DNA of 26,152 nt. It comes from an uncultured Bacilli bacterium. GTDB taxonomy: Bacteria > Bacillota_I > Bacilli_A > RF39 > UBA660. The translations under genes were made by a program, and so were the position numbers. This document shows positions 22,728 through 26,152 of this stretch, in pieces (position 1 is the first letter of the stretch; each line of letters begins with the position of its first letter). The notes below the pieces were generated by a model, which had not been told where the DNA came from, did not search any database, and saw only the letters and a list, made by a program, of their open reading frames with translations. The stretch is taken from NCBI GenBank assembly GCA_934167875.1, contig CAKPMC010000014.1, forward strand, positions 1 to 26,152, written 5' to 3'.

Positions 22728-25700
22728 TTATGAAAAAGTAGGTTTGTATGAACATAATATAGAATCATATGAAAAAGTAAGAAAACAGTTTGAAAAAGAT
22801 AATTTTGTAGCCCTTGTCCAAGCAACGGGAACAGGAAAAACCTATAATGCTCTTCAACTAGCATATGATAATCCAAATGAAAAAATAATATATGTGGTAC
22901 CAGGTATAAGTATAATTGAACATATTAAAGAAGTAATTAATAGTAATCCCAATCTCGATTTAGAAAGAGATTTTAAAAATGTAGAGTTTAGAACTTATCA
23001 AAGTTTTATTAACTTAAGTAGTAAAGAATTAAAAGAATTAAATGTTAGTTTATTAATATTAGATGAATTTCATCATATAGGGGCACCAATTTGGGGAGCA
23101 AGAATAAATGAAATAATAGAAACACATCCTAATATAAAAGTGTTTGGAATGACTGCTTATACAGTAAGAGATAGAGGAACATCATATGAAAGAGATATGG
23201 TAAATCCCGAAGGAGAAGAAATATTTTCTAATAAAGTAGCTAGTAATTATGATCTATGTGATGCTATGATAGATGCCGTTTTACCAAAACCAATTTATAA
23301 AAGTGCCTATATTCATCTAGAAAAAACATTAGAAGAATTAGAAATAAAACTAGAAAAAGAAAATCATAATACTAAAAATTATAAAGAACTATCAAAAATA
23401 TTAAATGATATCAGAAACCAAGTCCATATGGCGCCAAGTATGAAAGATGTATTTAAAGAAAATATAAAAAAAGATGGAAAATATTATTATTTCTGTCCAT
23501 TAAATAGTGAAGAAAATGTAAATGATATTGGTACGATTATGGAAGAAGTAAAAGAATGGTGTCAAGAAATGGGCTTAACAGAAGATGACTATGAATTCTA
23601 TTTAACGACTAGTGAAATGAAAGAAGAAGGAAAGAAAAACCGTCAAGCATTTTATAATGATGAAGATTTAGATGGTAATAAAGTAAATCAAAAGTTAAGA
23701 ATTATGTTTGCGATTAACCAATACAATGAAGGAGTACATGCACCAGGGGTAGATGGTGTGATCATGGGAAGAAGTACCAAATCGGATATCGTTTATTATG
23801 AACAATTAGGAAGAGGACTATCGGTAAGAGAAAATTATAAAGAGGAATATGATAAGTTATATCAAAAAGATATAGCTGAATTAAGAGTATTATGTAAAGA
23901 AAGAAATAGAGAAATCAAAGATGATATGGAAAAAGAAGAAATTATAGAAACACTTCTAGCACCTATTATCATTGATTTAGCTAATAATATTGATTACATA
24001 AAAGAATTAGAAAACAACTTAAAAGATAGAGTAAAAGAAGTAAGAAAACAAAATAATAGTAAAACTAAGAAAAGAGTTATTCACTTAAGTACAACTGATT
24101 TTAATATTAGTATGATTAATCAGAATTTATATGAGATTTTAAAATATACATCAGATCGATTATCCATGACTTGGATGAATAAGTACAATCTAGCAAAAGC
24201 CTATTACGAACACTATGGCAATCTAGAAATCACACAAACCTTTAAAACAATAAATGGTTATGAATATGATGAAAATGGTATAGCCCTAGGATCTTGGATA
24301 AATAACCAACGTCGGGCCTATAAAGGAAAAGGAACTAATAAAATAACAAAAGACCAAATAAATTTATTAGAAGAAATAGGAATGCGTTTTGAAATTGTTG
24401 ATAGAAATGAATTATGGCTGGATAAATATAATTTAGCTAAAATATATTATAAACACCATGGCAATCTAGAAATGCCAACCTCTTTTAAAACAATAAATGG
24501 TTATGACTATGATGAAAATGGAGTAGCTTTAGGGCGTTGGGTAACAACTCAACGTAATGCTTATAAAGGAAAAGGAAGTTGTAAAATAACAGAAGATAAA
24601 ATACACTTATTAGAAGAAATAGGGATGCGTTTTGAAATTGTTGATAGAAATGAATTATGGCTGGATAAATATAATTTAGCTAAAATATATTATAAACACC
24701 ATGGCAATCTAGAAATGCCAACCTCTTTTAAAACAATAAATGGTTATGACTATGATGAAAATGGAGTAGCTTTAGGGCGTTGGGTAACAACCCAACGTAT
24801 AGCTTATAAAGGAAAAGGAAGTAGTAAAATAACAGAAGAACAAATAAACCTGTTAGAAGAAATAGGAATGCGTTTCGAGAATATAGATAGAAATGAAGCT
24901 TGGCTGGATAAATATAATTTAGCCAAAGTCTATTACGAACACTATGGCAATCTAGAAATCCCACGAACCTTTAAAACAATAAATGGCTATGAATATGATG
25001 AAAATGGTATAGCCTTAGGGACTTGGCTAAATCACCAACGTCGAGCTTATAAAGGAAAAGGAAGTAGTAAAATAACAGAGGATCAAATAAATTTATTAGA
25101 AGAAATAGGAATGCGTTTTGAAAATATAGATGCAATGAAATTATGGATGGATAAATATAATCTAGCCAAAATCTATTACGAACACTATGGAAATCTAGAA
25201 ATCCCACAAACCTTTAAAACAATAAATGGTTATGAACATGATGAAAATGGAGTAGCTTTAGGGAAATGGTTATCAGCTCAACGTCAAGCCTATAAAGGAA
25301 AAGGTAGTTATAAAATAACAGAAGATCAAATAAAATTATTAGAAGAAATAGGAATGCGTTTCGAAATTGTTGATAAAAAAGAGTTATGGCTGGAAAAATA
25401 TAATCTAGCCAAAATCTATTATGAACACCATGGCAATCTAGAAATCCCACAAACTTTTAAAACAGTAAATGGCTATGAATATGATGAAAATGGTATAACT
25501 CTAGGAGTTTGGATAAACAACCAACGTAATGCTTATAAAGTAAAAGGAACAAATAAAATAACAGAAGACCAAATAAAATTATTAGAAGAAATAGGAATGA
25601 AATGGTTTAGTGAAACTGTTGATAATAACTTACAACAAGAACTAATAACAGACGAAAATACTAAATCAAAAAAAGAGGAAATTATGAATCGCCTCACTAG

Positions 25701-25794
25701 TTATTTAAGTAGTATTGATAATGAAATATCAGATAAAGATATTATAAATCAAGGTTTTCTAAATAATTTAGAATCCACACAGCGAAAAAAATAA
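22720..25794 (+). CDS. Superfamily 2 helicase with six helicase-associated repeats
   Basis: The start is ATG 22720, giving 1024 residues; a TTG at 22708 would add four. The motor has Walker A A-T-G-T-G-K-T at 35-41, motif II D-E-F-H at 115-118, a G-M-T-A-Y-T motif III near 150, and motif VI Q-L-G-R-G-L in the second RecA domain. From about residue 485 come six tandem repeats of 81 residues, each with K-Y-N-L-A-K-x-Y-Y-x-H, G-N-L-E, T-I-N-G-Y and L-L-E-E-I-G-M, matching the helicase-associated (HA) domain. These repeats are thought to bind nucleic acid. The tail of about 65 residues is polar. The substrate is unknown; a role in DNA defence or repair is only a guess. Confidence 0.9.
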   Translation: MNNYEKVGLYEHNIESYEKVRKQFEKDNFVALVQATGTGKTYNALQLAYDNPNEKIIYVVPGISIIEHIKEVINSNPNLDLERDFKNVEFRTYQSFINLSSKELKELNVSLLILDEFHHIGAPIWGARINEIIETHPNIKVFGMTAYTVRDRGTSYERDMVNPEGEEIFSNKVASNYDLCDAMIDAVLPKPIYKSAYIHLEKTLEELEIKLEKENHNTKNYKELSKILNDIRNQVHMAPSMKDVFKENIKKDGKYYYFCPLNSEENVNDIGTIMEEVKEWCQEMGLTEDDYEFYLTTSEMKEEGKKNRQAFYNDEDLDGNKVNQKLRIMFAINQYNEGVHAPGVDGVIMGRSTKSDIVYYEQLGRGLSVRENYKEEYDKLYQKDIAELRVLCKERNREIKDDMEKEEIIETLLAPIIIDLANNIDYIKELENNLKDRVKEVRKQNNSKTKKRVIHLSTTDFNISMINQNLYEILKYTSDRLSMTWMNKYNLAKAYYEHYGNLEITQTFKTINGYEYDENGIALGSWINNQRRAYKGKGTNKITKDQINLLEEIGMRFEIVDRNELWLDKYNLAKIYYKHHGNLEMPTSFKTINGYDYDENGVALGRWVTTQRNAYKGKGSCKITEDKIHLLEEIGMRFEIVDRNELWLDKYNLAKIYYKHHGNLEMPTSFKTINGYDYDENGVALGRWVTTQRIAYKGKGSSKITEEQINLLEEIGMRFENIDRNEAWLDKYNLAKVYYEHYGNLEIPRTFKTINGYEYDENGIALGTWLNHQRRAYKGKGSSKITEDQINLLEEIGMRFENIDAMKLWMDKYNLAKIYYEHYGNLEIPQTFKTINGYEHDENGVALGKWLSAQRQAYKGKGSYKITEDQIKLLEEIGMRFEIVDKKELWLEKYNLAKIYYEHHGNLEIPQTFKTVNGYEYDENGITLGVWINNQRNAYKVKGTNKITEDQIKLLEEIGMKWFSETVDNNLQQELITDENTKSKKEEIMNRLTSYLSSIDNEISDKDIINQGFLNNLESTQRKK
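24172..25629 (+). repeat. Six tandem 243-bp repeats encoding HA domains
   Basis: Units begin with the conserved Trp codon at 24172, 24415, 24658, 24901, 25144 and 25387, exactly 243 bases (81 codons) apart. Units 2 and 3 share an uninterrupted 167-base identical stretch (24382-24548 and 24625-24791). Confidence 0.95.
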
Positions 25795-25840
25795 ATACAT
25801 TTATAACTAATTTAATTCATATACTTTCTTAGGTGGTAAT

Positions 25841-26074
25841 ATGAGATTATCTGACTTACAAAATAAAGATATAGTAAATATTATGGATGGTAAAAATATT
25901 GGTAGTATTATAGATGTTAAAATAGATGAAAATAGTGGTAATATTGTTTCTTTTATTATAGAACCAAATAAAAATTTCTTTAAATTCTTTAATAGAGGAG
26001 CAGATACAGAAATAAACTGGCATAGTATTACCAAGATAGGTGAAGATGTGATTTTAGTAAAATTAGGAGTCTAA
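25841..26074 (+). CDS. ylmC: YlmC/YmxH-family PRC-barrel protein
   Basis: The 77-residue product starts at ATG 25841 after TAGGTGGT. It is a single PRC-barrel-like domain with M-R-L-S-D-L-Q, a G-x-x-I-G-S-I-x-D-V-K-I-D block and a final W-x-S-I-T-K-I-G-E-D-V-I-L-V-K. In many spore formers such a gene lies shortly after sigG. The usual function is unknown but linked to sporulation. Here the helicase and the 75-codon gene separate it from sigG. Confidence 0.85.
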   Translation: MRLSDLQNKDIVNIMDGKNIGSIIDVKIDENSGNIVSFIIEPNKNFFKFFNRGADTEINWHSITKIGEDVILVKLGV

Positions 26075-26076
26075 AA

Positions 26077-26096
26077 AGTAGATAGAAATATCTACT
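26077..26096 (+). terminator. Terminator of ylmC
   Basis: Same eight-pair, GAAA-loop hairpin as the sigG terminator. Confidence 0.8.
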
Positions 26097-26130
26097 TTTA
26101 ATATGTTATAATAATAGTAGGTGATTATCT

Positions 26131-26152
26131 ATGAAAAGAAAAGGATTAGTTG
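26131..26152 (+). CDS. 75-residue protein, copy 2 (first seven codons only)
   Basis: ATG 26131 opens the same frame as the gene at 22500 (M-K-R-K-G-L-V). Promoter and ribosome site are identical. The window ends before it can be told whether this copy is complete, diverged or broken, or whether a second helicase follows it. Confidence 0.6.

Larger units (their letters stand above)
26076..26152 (+). repeat. 77-bp direct repeat, copy B (runs off the window)
   Basis: Exact copy of 22445-22521, starting two bases after the ylmC stop. Confidence 0.97.

Noticed and set aside
22661..22876. Minus-strand 71-codon frame at the helicase start
   Set aside because: Antisense shadow of the Walker A region; no ribosome site.
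24728..25450. Three 78-codon open frames on the minus strand, 243 bases apart
   Set aside because: They are shadows of the helicase repeat units: same period, no ribosome sites, and low-complexity hydrophobic products.
24172..25629. Regular repeats as a CRISPR array
   Set aside because: The unit is 243 bases, in frame, and codes for a conserved domain; there are no short repeats with unique spacers.
25807..26034. Minus-strand 75-codon frame opposite ylmC
   Set aside because: Antisense of a recognised family gene with a good ribosome site.

Overview
The window is AT-rich, bacterial, and uses the standard code. It reads as a low-GC, endospore-forming Firmicute (Bacillota), most like an uncultured gut Bacilli or Erysipelotrichia/RF39-type lineage. 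The main reasons are a sporulation sigma factor G, a YlmC/YmxH-type protein, a YdcC/GerS-like lipoprotein, the cdaA-cdaR pair, a T-box-controlled asnS, and strong Gram-positive ribosome binding sites. The exact lineage is inference.

Left part (1-5026): the window opens inside the right end of an IS3-family (IS150-type) insertion sequence: the last 11 transposase codons plus a terminal inverted repeat. About 120 bases further on starts a tight four-gene operon. It encodes a membrane zinc-ribbon protein with BspA-type leucine-rich repeats, a radical SAM/SPASM enzyme, a 118-residue protein whose Ser/Gly/Tyr-rich end finishes in 12 asparagines, and a Tim44-like membrane protein with two zinc ribbons. 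It looks like an uncharacterised peptide- or protein-modification system.

Middle-left (5027-9600): housekeeping genes. These are a small membrane protein, the c-di-AMP synthase cdaA with its YbbR regulator cdaR, a DUF378 protein on the minus strand, a LolA-like lipoprotein and a membrane-anchored thioredoxin-like protein.

Translation block (9650-14546): tRNA-Ile; a strongly structured RNA of about 230 nt with its own promoter and terminator, just upstream of a small nuclease-like gene; an asparagine T-box leader driving a DUF1653 gene, asnS and a small gene; then tRNA-Asn, tRNA-Asn and tRNA-Glu; a DUF5684 zinc-ribbon protein; and tRNA-Ser.

Membrane block (14652-21595): a VanZ-like protein, a helix-turn-helix/ABC-ATPase fusion with its permease, an exported SipW-type protein, a CmpB-like membrane protein, an AlkD-like repair protein, and a short pilin-like protein.

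Right part (21663-26152): sigG, a 75-codon gene of unknown function, a 1024-residue superfamily 2 helicase with six 81-residue helicase-associated repeats, and ylmC. A perfect 77-bp direct repeat (terminator, promoter and start of the 75-codon gene) recurs after ylmC and runs off the window. The helicase and ylmC are therefore bracketed by a duplication inside a sporulation locus.

The strongest candidates for something undescribed are the radical SAM operon, the structured RNA with its nuclease-like gene, and the helicase bracketed by direct repeats.
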